Part shown: positions 6,753 to 13,879 of the stretch, one piece after another | Numbering within the stretch: position 1 is the first letter of the stretch | Layout of the letters: each line of letters starts with the position of its first letter | NCBI GenBank assembly: GCA_041487355.1 | Contig: JBGPND010000110.1 | Location: 1-16,129 of the forward strand | Direction of reading: 5' to 3' | DNA length: 16,129 bases | DNA from: JAMXLO01 sp041487355 | GTDB taxonomy: Bacteria; Pseudomonadota; Alphaproteobacteria; Acetobacterales; Acetobacteraceae | The notes under the pieces: model-generated | The model's input: the letters and a program-made list of their open reading frames with translations, nothing else | What the model was told of the DNA's origin: nothing | Database searches by the model: none | Made by a program: the position numbers and the translations under genes

Positions 6753-8210
6753 ATGTCCCGCATCAGCAAGGCCGATCGGCAGCTCCAACTGCAACAGGAG
6801 GAGGCGGGCCAGCATCTCTATGCCAACCGCGTGCGGGTGTATCCGAAGTCGGTGCACGGGCCGGTGCGCCGCTTCAAATGGGCGGTGCTGATCTTCTGCC
6901 TCGGCATCTACTACCTGTTGCCATGGCTGCGCTGGCATCGCGGCGCGAACCAGCCGGACCAGGCGGTTCTGCTGTCGATCTGGCACGAGCGCTTCTATTT
7001 CTTCAATCTCGAGTTCTGGCCGCAGGATATCTACTACCTGACCGGTCTGCTGATCATGGGCGCGGTCGGCCTGTTCCTCGTCACCAGCCTGCTTGGCCGC
7101 GTGTGGTGCGGCTACACCTGCCCGCAGACGGTGTGGACCGATCTCTTCATGTGGGTCGAGCGCCTGATCGAAGGCGACCGCAACGAGCGCATGAAGCGCG
7201 ACGCAGGGCCCGTCTCGTTCGAAACCGTGTGGCGCAAGGCTGTGAAGCACGCCGCCTGGCTCGGCATCGCTTTCTGGACCGGCGGCGCGTGGATCATGTA
7301 CTATGTCGACGCGCCGACGGTGACCGTGGAGTTCTGGACCGGCACGGCGTCGAAGGAAGTATATTTCTTCACCTTCCTGTTCACCGCGACCACCTATGCA
7401 CTGGCCGGCTGGGCGCGCGAGCAGGTGTGCACGTATATGTGCCCGTGGCCACGCTTCCAGTCGGCGATGCTGGACGAGCAGAGCCTGACCGTGACCTACC
7501 AGGGCTGGCGCGGCGAGCCTCGTTCACGCGGCAAGCGGCACGAAGACTTACCGGCGGGCGATTGCATCGATTGCGGTGCCTGCGTCACCGCCTGCCCCAC
7601 AGGCATCGACATCCGCGACGGCATCCAGCTCGAATGCATCAACTGCGGTCTCTGCGTCGATGCCTGCAACCACGTGATGGAAAGAACCGGGCGGCCGAAA
7701 TATCTGATCACCTGGGACACGCTGGCCGATCAGGCGGCGAAGGCAGAAGGCCGTCAGGCGACGTTCAAGTTTTTGCGTCCACGCACCATCATCTATGTTT
7801 CCGCATTGCTCATCGCCGTCAGCGTCATGACGGTGGCGCTGGCAATCCGTTCATCGGTCGGGCTCTCCGTGCTGCATGACCGCGCGCCGCTGTTCGTGCG
7901 GCTGCCCGACGGCAGCCTGCGCAACGGCTACACGGTGAAGATCGTCAACAAGGGCCAGAGCCAGATGCTGTTCGAGCTGAACACCGAAGGCTTGCAGGGC
8001 GCGATCCTGACGGAGGCCGATGAGGGCCTGGGCCCGACTGACCGGCTGGGACTGCCGGTGAAAGCCGACAGTGTCGGTACCTGGCGCGTGCTGGTGAGCG
8101 GCAGACCGGACGCCTTGGTCGACGGCTCGCAGAAGATCGACTTCGTGCTGCGCAATGCGCAGACGGGAGAGCAGACGGTCTACCACTCGGTGTTCATGGG
8201 GCCGCGATGA
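6753..8210 (+). CDS. ccoG: Cytochrome oxidase accessory Fe-S protein (copper reductase)
   Basis: The 485-residue polytopic protein belongs to the FixG/RdxA group. It has membrane-embedded cysteine pairs CGYTC (119-123) and CTYMC (226-230), and a cytoplasmic ferredoxin-like region with two 4Fe-4S motifs. The cluster ligands are C271/C274/C277/C281 (CIDCGACVTAC) and C295/C298/C301/C305 (CINCGLCVDAC). After a last helix (about 346-365) comes a periplasmic immunoglobulin-like C-terminal domain (about 372-483). CcoG family members are known to reduce Cu(II) to Cu(I) for CuB insertion in cbb3 oxidase. The ATG at 6753 has only a poor ribosome site. The stop overlaps the ccoH start by ATGA, indicating coupling. 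Length and motifs are complete. Confidence 0.96.
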   Translation: MSRISKADRQLQLQQEEAGQHLYANRVRVYPKSVHGPVRRFKWAVLIFCLGIYYLLPWLRWHRGANQPDQAVLLSIWHERFYFFNLEFWPQDIYYLTGLLIMGAVGLFLVTSLLGRVWCGYTCPQTVWTDLFMWVERLIEGDRNERMKRDAGPVSFETVWRKAVKHAAWLGIAFWTGGAWIMYYVDAPTVTVEFWTGTASKEVYFFTFLFTATTYALAGWAREQVCTYMCPWPRFQSAMLDEQSLTVTYQGWRGEPRSRGKRHEDLPAGDCIDCGACVTACPTGIDIRDGIQLECINCGLCVDACNHVMERTGRPKYLITWDTLADQAAKAEGRQATFKFLRPRTIIYVSALLIAVSVMTVALAIRSSVGLSVLHDRAPLFVRLPDGSLRNGYTVKIVNKGQSQMLFELNTEGLQGAILTEADEGLGPTDRLGLPVKADSVGTWRVLVSGRPDALVDGSQKIDFVLRNAQTGEQTVYHSVFMGPR

Positions 8211-8719
8211 GCCATATAAGTTGGATCCCGCCGCCGTCCGGCCGCGCATCTGAACCCGTGCGGTCCGTGTGGCGCCTCTTCCCCTGGCTGGTTGCCGCCG
8301 CCATGGGTGTTGTCGTCGTTGTCAATGCGGGGATGATCTATGCAGCCTTGGCCAGCTTCCCTGGCAAGGCAGGTAATGACGGGTTTGATCTGAGCAACCA
8401 GTACAATGCGGTGCTCGATCGTGCACGACACGAGGCCGAACTGGGCTGGACGATGCTCGCGCGGACGGACGGAACCGGCAGGCCGGCGCTGAGCCTGACG
8501 GACCGGCAGGGTTCGCCGCTGACCGGCGCGTCCATAGCTGCTTCCGCCAACCGCCCACTCGGCGCCCCGGAGACCCATCGGCTGGTATTTCACGAAACCG
8601 CTGCCGGACGCTATGTCGCCGACACGGCATTGACGACGCCTGGCCAGTGGGACCTGACGTTGTCGGCATCCGCCGGCGGCCACGAGATGGCAGCGACGCG
8701 ACGGATCATCGTGCGGTGA
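8207..8719 (+). CDS. ccoH: cbb3 oxidase assembly protein FixH/CcoH family
   Basis: The 170-residue protein has one N-terminal membrane helix (about 25-48, PWLVAAAMGVVVVVNAGMIYAAL) and a periplasmic domain of about 115 residues. The conserved family region GFDLSNQYNAVLDRARHEAELGW lies at 59-81. CcoH/FixH is needed for cbb3 assembly and stays associated with the complex in some species. The ATG overlaps the ccoG stop (ATGA), and its own stop overlaps the ccoI start (GTGA). No damage is visible. The family assignment rests on the N-terminal motif and on its place between ccoG and ccoI. Confidence 0.92.
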   Translation: MSHISWIPPPSGRASEPVRSVWRLFPWLVAAAMGVVVVVNAGMIYAALASFPGKAGNDGFDLSNQYNAVLDRARHEAELGWTMLARTDGTGRPALSLTDRQGSPLTGASIAASANRPLGAPETHRLVFHETAAGRYVADTALTTPGQWDLTLSASAGGHEMAATRRIIVR

Positions 8720-11217
8720 CATTCGCCCCCTCCCCGACCCTCCCCCGCTTCGTGGGTGTGGGGGTGCTTAACTCCCTCCCCCGCGAAGCGGGGGAGGGTC
8801 GGGGAGGGGGTCTCGCCGCCGACAGCGCCTGCGTGCATTGCGGCGAGCCCGCGCCGGCCGGGCGGCGTTTCTGCTGTCCCGGCTGCGCCGCCGCGTTCGA
8901 GACGATCCAGGCCCTGGGGCTCGGCCGCTACTATGCGCAGCGCATCCTCGACCCGGCGCTGCGCGCGCCACGCCCCGAAGCCGCCGAGCGATGGGATCTC
9001 GCGCGCTATGTCACGACACGCACCGATGGTGCGCATGAACTGAGCCTGGCGGTCGACGGGCTGCAATGCGGCGCCTGCGTCTGGCTGATCGAATCAGTGC
9101 TCGCGCGCGAGCCGATCGTGCTGCAAGGCCGGGTCAACATGACCACGCGCCGGCTGAGGCTGGTCTGGCGCGGTGCCATGGAGCAGGCGGACACCCTGGT
9201 CGGGCTGATCGAGCGCCTCGGCTATCGGCTGGTGCCGTTCGATCCCGCTTCACTCTCCGCGGCGCAGGAGGAGACCGCGCGGGCGCTGCTGCGTGCGCTC
9301 GCGGTGGCAGGCTTCGCCGCCGGCAACGTCATGCTGATGTCGATCGGCATCTGGGCCGGCGAGGTCGGCGGTCTGCTGCACGACATGGGCCCGGCGACGC
9401 GTGATCTGCTGCACTGGGTCTCGGCGCTGATCGCCATGCCGGCGATCGCCTATGCCGGGAGGCCGTTCTTCGCCTCCGCTGCCGCCGCGCTGCGCCATGG
9501 GCGCACCAACATGGACGTGCCCATCAGCCTTGGCGTGATCCTCGTCACCGGCATAAGCCTCGCGCAGACCATGCAGGGCGGTGCGCACACCTACTTCGAC
9601 TCCGCAATCACGCTGCTGTTCTTCCTGCTGATCGGCCGGTTTCTCGACCATCGCGCGCGCGGCCAGGCGCGCGCGACGGCCGAGCAGTTGCTGACGCTGC
9701 GCGCCGCCGATGTGGCGGTGCTGCAAGCGGACGGCAGCACGCAGCGGCGTAGCCAGCATTCGGTTGCTCCGGGCGAGCGCGTGATCGTCGGTCTCGGCGA
9801 GCGCATCGGCGTCGACGGCGTTGTGGAGCGCGGCACATCCTCGCTCGATGCCAGCCTGGTGACGGGCGAGAGCCTGCCGGTGAAGGCGATGCCGGGGACG
9901 CAGGTGTTTGCCGGGACCCTGAACGTCGGCGAGGCACTGACGGTGCGCGCAACCGCCACCGGCTCCGCCACATTGCTCGCCGAATGCGTGCGGCTGATCG
10001 AGGCGGCGGAGGCGCGGCGGTCGCGCTTCGTGGTGCTCGCCGACCGGGTGGCACGCCGCTACGCACCCGCGGTGCACCTCGCCGCGCTGCTGACGTTCCT
10101 GTGGTGGTTCTTCATCGCCGACGTGCCGGCGGGCGAGGCGCTGCTGATCGCGAGCGCGGTGCTGATCATCACCTGCCCCTGTGCGCTGGCATTGGCGGTG
10201 CCGGTGGTTCAGGTGATCGCCACGAGCGGGCTGTTCCGCGCGGGCGTGCTGCTGAAATCTGCCACCGCGCTGGAGCGGCTGGCCGATGTAGATACAATTG
10301 TGTTCGACAAGACGGGCACGTTGACCGAGTCGACTTTGGCACTGGTGAAGGGGCCGGAACTCGACGAGGCGGCGCTGCGGATTGCGGCATCGCTCGCCGC
10401 AAGCAGCCGCCACCCACTGGCGCGTTCGCTGGTGGCAGCGGCCGGCCCGGTCGCCGCCGCTGACGGCGTGGTGGAGTATCCCGGGGAAGGGCTGCGCGCT
10501 GGAGATATACGGCTCGGCAGCCGCGACTTCTGCGAATTCGCCCCCTCCCCCCACCCCCCGCCCGCAGGGGGCGGGGGTGTTGGAAACGCACTCCCCCGCC
10601 CCTGGGGGGAGGGGGGTGGGGGAAGGGGGCCCGAACTATGGCTCGCCCGCCCCGGCACTCCGCCAGTGCGTTTCGACTTTGCGGAAACGCTGCGCGAGGA
10701 TGCGTCGGCAACGCTGGACCGGCTGCGCGGACTGGGGCTGGACGTCCGTTTGCTGTCAGGCGATCGCGTTGCCTCGGTTGCCCGCGTTGCGTCCGCGCTT
10801 GGCATCGATGACTGGCACGCCGAATGTTCGCCGGTGCAGAAGGTTACGGCGATCGATGCACTGGTGGCATCCGGTCGCAAAGTCTTGATGGTGGGCGACG
10901 GGCTGAATGACAGCCCCTCGCTGGCCGCGGCAAGCGTATCCGCCTCGCCGGCAACCGCCGCCGACATCAGCCAGACGGTGGCCGACGTGGTGTTCCAGGG
11001 CAGCAGGCTCGGCTCCGTGGCAACAGTGATCGAGACGGCGCGGCGCGCGCGGGCGGTGATGCGGCAGAATATCGCTCTGTCGATCGGCTACAATGTGTTG
11101 ATGGTGCCGCTGGCCGTGGCGGGATTCGTCACGCCCTGGCTGGCCGCGGCGGCGATGTCGAGTTCCTCGCTGCTGGTGATGGCGAACAGCTTCGGGCTGC
11201 GCGGCGGACGAACATGA
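8716..11217 (+). CDS. ccoI: Copper-transporting P1B-type ATPase of cbb3 assembly, with two in-frame palindromic insertions
   Basis: The product is 833 residues from a GTG that overlaps the ccoH stop (GTGA). P-type ATPase motifs are complete: CPC at 487-489 (membrane Cu site), DKTGT with phosphorylated D531, SSRHPLARSL with H566-P567 in the nucleotide-binding domain, TGES in the actuator, and MVGDGLNDSP with D728. N-terminal metal sites are CVHCGEP (39-45), FCCPGC (52-57) and an HMA-type LQCGACVW (116-123). It exports Cu(I) to the periplasm for oxidase assembly. Unusually, about 30 residues after the start and about 30 residues at 609-638 are encoded by GC-rich palindromic elements and read FAPSP...GRGGG and FAPSP...GRG. 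The second lies between the HP motif and the hinge. The downstream start codons in the loop (GTG 8752, 8758, 8764) are alternatives, but a start after the element would lose the CVHC motif. Function is probably retained because every catalytic motif is intact. Confidence 0.94.
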   Translation: MTFAPSPTLPRFVGVGVLNSLPREAGEGRGGGLAADSACVHCGEPAPAGRRFCCPGCAAAFETIQALGLGRYYAQRILDPALRAPRPEAAERWDLARYVTTRTDGAHELSLAVDGLQCGACVWLIESVLAREPIVLQGRVNMTTRRLRLVWRGAMEQADTLVGLIERLGYRLVPFDPASLSAAQEETARALLRALAVAGFAAGNVMLMSIGIWAGEVGGLLHDMGPATRDLLHWVSALIAMPAIAYAGRPFFASAAAALRHGRTNMDVPISLGVILVTGISLAQTMQGGAHTYFDSAITLLFFLLIGRFLDHRARGQARATAEQLLTLRAADVAVLQADGSTQRRSQHSVAPGERVIVGLGERIGVDGVVERGTSSLDASLVTGESLPVKAMPGTQVFAGTLNVGEALTVRATATGSATLLAECVRLIEAAEARRSRFVVLADRVARRYAPAVHLAALLTFLWWFFIADVPAGEALLIASAVLIITCPCALALAVPVVQVIATSGLFRAGVLLKSATALERLADVDTIVFDKTGTLTESTLALVKGPELDEAALRIAASLAASSRHPLARSLVAAAGPVAAADGVVEYPGEGLRAGDIRLGSRDFCEFAPSPHPPPAGGGGVGNALPRPWGEGGGGRGPELWLARPGTPPVRFDFAETLREDASATLDRLRGLGLDVRLLSGDRVASVARVASALGIDDWHAECSPVQKVTAIDALVASGRKVLMVGDGLNDSPSLAAASVSASPATAADISQTVADVVFQGSRLGSVATVIETARRARAVMRQNIALSIGYNVLMVPLAVAGFVTPWLAAAAMSSSSLLVMANSFGLRGGRT
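8726..8810. repeat. Palindromic element 1, inside the 5' end of ccoI
   Basis: The 27-nt arms at 8726-8752 and 8784-8810 are exact reverse complements, with a 31-nt centre. A second, alternative hairpin uses 8774-8784 with 8788-8798 (11 bp, loop GAA). The flanking 5' bases ATTCGCCCCCTCCCC (8721-8735) recur exactly in element 2. The element is open in the ccoI frame and encodes a Pro/Arg/Gly-rich peptide. Similar CCCTCCCCCGC...GCGGGGGAGGG elements are dispersed in many alphaproteobacterial genomes (from memory). Confidence 0.9.
10540..10630. repeat. Palindromic element 2, inside the nucleotide-binding domain of ccoI
   Basis: The arms 10540-10563 and 10607-10630 pair at 22 of 24 positions, and the interior contains two further GC hairpins. 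It shares its first 15 bases (from 10536) with element 1, has the same C-rich/G-rich order and total size (about 90 bp), and is translated in the same frame, beginning FAPSP and ending GEGGGGRG. It adds about 30 residues to a region that in ordinary CcoI is a short surface connection. Confidence 0.85.
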
Positions 11218-11360
11218 GTGTCATCCTCTATCTGATTGGCGCGAGTCTGATCCTCGGCGGCGGCGGGCTGGCAGTGTTCCTCTGGTCATTGCGGTCGGGC
11301 CAGTACGAAGACCTGGAAGGCGCCGCCAACCGCATCCTGTTCGACGACGAACAACGCTGA
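11214..11360 (+). CDS. ccoS: cbb3 oxidase maturation protein CcoS
   Basis: The 48-residue protein has a single membrane helix (about 4-25, ILYLIGASLILGGGGLAVFLWSL) and the typical tail SGQYEDLEGAANRILFDDE. CcoS/FixS family members are required to make the cbb3 oxidase with its haem and copper cofactors. The ATG overlaps the ccoI stop (ATGA), so the whole ccoGHIS block is translationally chained. It is the last gene of the operon; no convincing hairpin terminator with a T-run follows. Confidence 0.93.
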   Translation: MSVILYLIGASLILGGGGLAVFLWSLRSGQYEDLEGAANRILFDDEQR

Positions 11361-11532
11361 GCCAGGCGGCTTGCCCAGCGGCGTCTGGAGTGGAATGCTG
11401 ATCGGCAAGAGCCCGCACGTCCGAGGATTGTCGGGCCGCCCGTCCCACGCAAACGCCAAGGAGATCCCGCCCCGTCAAGGCTGGTGTGAACCAAGCACAG
11501 TTTCGTGCATTCCAACCGGAAGGAGACGGACC

Positions 11533-12654
11533 ATGCCGCGCGCCTACAACGTCATCGATGCCGATGGACACATCCTGGAGCCTCTGACGCTCTGGAATGA
11601 CTACATGGACCCGGCGTTCCGCGACCGGGCCCCGAAGCTCATCCGCGACAAGGATGGCAAGCAGCGCCTGCAGATCGGCGAACAGGTGCTCGGCAGCAAG
11701 AAGGGGCTCGGTGCGATCGGCGGCGTGGGCGCCCGCGACGGCACCGTGGTGGACGACGCGATGGAATACGAGCAGGGGCGCAAGGGCGGGTTCGATCCGC
11801 ACGCGCGCATTCCCGACATGGACCTGGACGGCATCGACGCCGCCTTCCTGTATCCCAGCATCGGGCTGTTCGCCGGCGCGGTGCAGGACCCGCCGCTCGC
11901 CGCGGCGATGTCGCGCGCCTACAACCGCTGGCTGGCCGATTACTGCAAGCCGTATCCCGACCGCCTGTTTGGCATTGCCATGCTGCCGATGCAGTCGGCT
12001 GACCTCGCCATCGAGGAAATGCGCTACGCGCGCGAGAAGCTTGGCTTCAAGGGCGCCTTCCTGCGGCCCAATCCCTACAACAACAAGATGATCCACCATC
12101 CGGACTACGAGAAGTTCTGGACCATGGTCGAGGAACTGGATGTCGCGATCGGCTTCCATGAGGGCGCCGGCGGCGGCATGGCGCAGGTCGGCATGGACCG
12201 CTTCGAGGAGCGCGGCGCACGGCACATCATCACGCACACGATGGAAATGATGCTGGTGTGCATGAGCGTCATCTGGGGTGGCGTGTGCGAGCGCCATCCG
12301 AAGGTCCGTATCGGCTTCCTGGAGTCAGGCGGCGGCTGGATCGCCGGCTGGCTGGATCGCATGGACCGGCATTTCGACGACAAGGGGTTCAATGATTCAG
12401 GCTTGAAGACGCGGCCGAGCGAGCTGTTCCAGCGCAATTGCTGGATCGCGTTCGAGCCGGTGGAGCACAGCCTGAAGGTGCTGGTCGATTATATCGGCCC
12501 GCACAAGATCCTCTGGGCCACCGACTATCCGCATCCCGACGGCTTCTTCCCCGGCGCCCCGGCGATGGTGCGCAAGCTGATCGAGGGCGCCCCGGCCGAG
12601 ACGGTGAGCCAGGTCATGGCAGGCAGCGCGAAAGCGTTCTACGCGCTGCACTGA
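11533..12654 (+). CDS. Amidohydrolase-2 family metal-dependent hydrolase/decarboxylase
   Basis: The 373-residue TIM-barrel protein belongs to the ACMSD-like amidohydrolase group. The N-terminal IDADGHILEP (D9, D11, H13) replaces the classical HxH. Other likely active-site residues are H209 (IGFHEG), H235 (HIITHTMEMM), E264 (GFLESGGGW) and D331 (LWATDYPHPDG). Members hydrolyse or decarboxylate small carboxylic or cyclic substrates; the substrate here is unknown. The ATG at 11533 has AAGGAG 7 nt upstream, which decides the start although the frame is open further upstream. The gene is 172 nt downstream of ccoS, so probably a separate unit. Protein length and motifs are complete. Confidence 0.85.
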   Translation: MPRAYNVIDADGHILEPLTLWNDYMDPAFRDRAPKLIRDKDGKQRLQIGEQVLGSKKGLGAIGGVGARDGTVVDDAMEYEQGRKGGFDPHARIPDMDLDGIDAAFLYPSIGLFAGAVQDPPLAAAMSRAYNRWLADYCKPYPDRLFGIAMLPMQSADLAIEEMRYAREKLGFKGAFLRPNPYNNKMIHHPDYEKFWTMVEELDVAIGFHEGAGGGMAQVGMDRFEERGARHIITHTMEMMLVCMSVIWGGVCERHPKVRIGFLESGGGWIAGWLDRMDRHFDDKGFNDSGLKTRPSELFQRNCWIAFEPVEHSLKVLVDYIGPHKILWATDYPHPDGFFPGAPAMVRKLIEGAPAETVSQVMAGSAKAFYALH

Positions 12655-12669
12655 CCACTGGTGGAAAGC

Positions 12670-12699
12670 GACGCGGGGAGCGCCATCGCTTCCCGCGTC
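12670..12699 (+). terminator. Hairpin after amidohydrolase gene
   Basis: A 13-bp stem (12670-12682 with 12687-12699, one G-T wobble) closes a 4-nt CCAT loop 15 nt after the stop codon. Stem strength and position suit a transcription terminator, but no T-run follows, so a Rho-independent role is uncertain. It would also face transcripts arriving from the minus-strand toxin-antitoxin genes. Confidence 0.5.
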
Positions 12700-12720
12700 A
12701 TGGTGCGCCCTGCACGCCCC

Positions 12721-12754
12721 TGTCATTGCGAGGAGCGCAGCGACGCGGCAACCC
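12721..12754. repeat. Dispersed repeat of the CATTGCGAGGAGCG type
   Basis: The stretch TGTCATTGCGAGGAGCG followed by CAGCGACGCGGCAACCC matches, from memory, a short repeat found at many intergenic sites in unrelated proteobacteria (its usual spurious translation contains CEERSD). It lies between the amidohydrolase hairpin and the antitoxin remnant. One copy is in the window. Confidence 0.65.
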
Positions 12755-12761
12755 CGTGCCT

Positions 12762-12819
12762 GTGCTGCGGGCCTTCGTGCTGCGGGCTTCCGCGCCTGCT
12801 GCACGAAGGCCCGCAGCAC
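12762..12819. repeat. 19-bp perfect inverted repeat
   Basis: The arms 12762-12780 and 12801-12819 (GTGCTGCGGGCCTTCGTGC and its complement) are exact, with a 20-nt loop. The right arm coincides with the codons for NAVLRAF of the BrnA-like remnant on the minus strand, so the repeat looks like an inverted duplication of coding sequence. It could also act as a terminator for the minus-strand genes. Confidence 0.75.
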
Positions 12820-12897
12820 GGCATTCATCCGGGTCTGATACCCCGGCCCTTGCCGCTTGAGCCAGTCCACCACGTCGTCATCGATCCGCCGCGACAA
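12793..12897 (-). pseudogene. BrnA-like antitoxin remnant (C-terminal segment only)
   Basis: From about 12897 the minus strand encodes SRRIDDDVVDWLKRQGPGY followed by QTRMNAVLRAFVQQ, matching the C-terminal DNA-binding part of BrnA-family antitoxins (family pattern VSxRLDxDVxxWFKxQGxGYQTRxNAVLRAY). A full member is about 80-100 residues. Here the N-terminal half is missing, because the frame has a stop shortly upstream and the region is occupied by the toxin-like gene. At the 3' end the frame runs on through an inverted repeat and a dispersed repeat instead of stopping. It overlaps the upstream gene by about 20 nt. It may be a decayed antitoxin, or a very short coupled protein from the TTG at 12897. 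Confidence 0.5.
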
Positions 12898-13327
12898 GCA
12901 GCCGCTTCGGGATCGGCATCACCGCCTCGGCGGTCGCGACCCAGTCTTTCGGCACGTCGCGGAACAGTCCCGGTGGCAGGACGCCATGGGCCGCGCTTTC
13001 AGGTCCCTTCCCCGGCAGGAAGCGGAGATCGGGTCCGGGCCAGCTGAAGACATTGGCCTCGTTCACCACGATCCATGACCGCTCGCTGTCGCGGCCAAGC
13101 CGCGCCTTGACCGTTGCCGGAATCTCGATCGCTTCGTCATCGACGCCAGGAGCAACGTGGGTGATCGGCAGGGCATAGACGCGCATCCGGCCCTCCTGCT
13201 CCCGGACTGCGAGGACGATCGCGCAAGGGCGGTCCTTCGTCCCCTCTTCCTGGCCGGCCAGGGCTTCACGATGCCAAAGGTAGGAATACCGGATGGCGAG
13301 GCCGGGCTGCGGCGCCGGCCAGCTCAC
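12878..13327 (-). CDS. PemK/MazF-like toxin candidate
   Basis: The 149-residue protein starts at a GTG that overlaps the antitoxin stop (GTGA). Visible blocks are AIRYSYLWHREALAGQEEG, DRPCAIVLAV, RVYALPITHV, IPATVKARLG and SWIVVNEANVFSWPGPDL. The RPCxIVLAV...LPITH arrangement resembles the beta-barrel core of PemK/MazF endoribonucleases, and the coupling to a Phd-type antitoxin supports a toxin role. The overall family is usually left as hypothetical or PemK-like. No catalytic residues can be assigned with certainty. The 3' end overlaps the BrnA-like remnant. Confidence 0.65.
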   Translation of the reverse strand: MSWPAPQPGLAIRYSYLWHREALAGQEEGTKDRPCAIVLAVREQEGRMRVYALPITHVAPGVDDEAIEIPATVKARLGRDSERSWIVVNEANVFSWPGPDLRFLPGKGPESAAHGVLPPGLFRDVPKDWVATAEAVMPIPKRLLVAADR

Positions 13328-13590
13328 GGATGCCAGTCTTTGAGCTCTTCATCGAGATGCGCATGCTCGGCCGGGACTTCGGCCTCGGCGATCAGCGCAA
13401 CTTCCTCGTCCGTCAGCTCACCCGCCCGCACGACCCGTCGGTCCCTGTGACAGAGCCGCTCATATTCCTCGGCCGACAACAGCACCAGGCGCTCGCGGCC
13501 GTTCCGAGTGACCGCCACCGGCTCGGTAAGGGCAAGGTCCTGGTAACGGCCGATGTTGCGCTGGAACTCAGCGGCGGAGACCTTGATCAT
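13324..13590 (-). CDS. Phd/YefM-type antitoxin
   Basis: The 88-residue protein has the N-terminal Phd/YefM DNA-binding fold: MIKVSAAEFQRNIGRYQDLA followed by EPVAVTRNGRERLVLLSAEEYERL. The acidic C-terminal region (about 55-88, GELTDEEVALIAEAEVPAE) would wrap the toxin. It is the first gene of a two-gene minus-strand unit with the PemK-like protein. The usual role is to neutralise the toxin and repress its own promoter. No strong Shine-Dalgarno precedes the ATG. Confidence 0.85.
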   Translation of the reverse strand: MIKVSAAEFQRNIGRYQDLALTEPVAVTRNGRERLVLLSAEEYERLCHRDRRVVRAGELTDEEVALIAEAEVPAEHAHLDEELKDWHP

Positions 13591-13816
13591 TGGCGCGGCG
13601 CTCGGTCCGTGGAATGTGAGATCGGCATAATACGCCTGAGAGTGGGGCCAAATCCACGCACAGCGCTTACGGTTCCCGAATCGGTAGGGCGTTCATCCTG
13701 CGCGCCGCCCTGCCCAAGGGCTTGTCGAAACTGACCGAGCACGACCGGGATGCAAAGCCTGGGATGGCACGCAGCGGACTGACGCAGCAGCTCGCCGCTC
13801 CATGCCTGGCCGCGCC

Positions 13817-13867
13817 TGACCAGCTTGACCAACGCCCTCGCCAACCAATATCTGGTCAAGCTGGTCA
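13817..13867 (+). promoter_or_regulatory. Operator with four TGACCA half-sites plus overlapping promoter of the VapBC-like pair
   Basis: The left block TGACCAGCTTGACCA (13817-13831) and right block TGGTCAAGCTGGTCA (13853-13867) are exact inverted copies 21 nt apart. Each block itself holds two direct hexamers. The -35-like TTGACC (13825-13830) and a -10-like ATATCT/TATCTG (about 13848-13854) lie within or between them, and the right block touches the AAGGAG of the antitoxin gene. This is the layout of an autoregulated antitoxin operator. Confidence 0.65.
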
Positions 13868-13879
13868 AGGAGCGCGCCA

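Noticed and set aside
9250..10554. Minus-strand open frame of 434 codons across ccoI
   Set aside because: It is antisense shadow of the ATPase with no recognisable domain and no ribosome site.
12721..12819. CRISPR-like repeats
   Set aside because: Each repeat type occurs once or as one inverted pair; there are no regularly spaced direct repeats with spacers.
13591..13816. Possible gene between the two toxin-antitoxin pairs
   Set aside because: Open frames exist on both strands but overlap the operator or antitoxin gene, have no ribosome site and show no family features; part may be a worn repeat.
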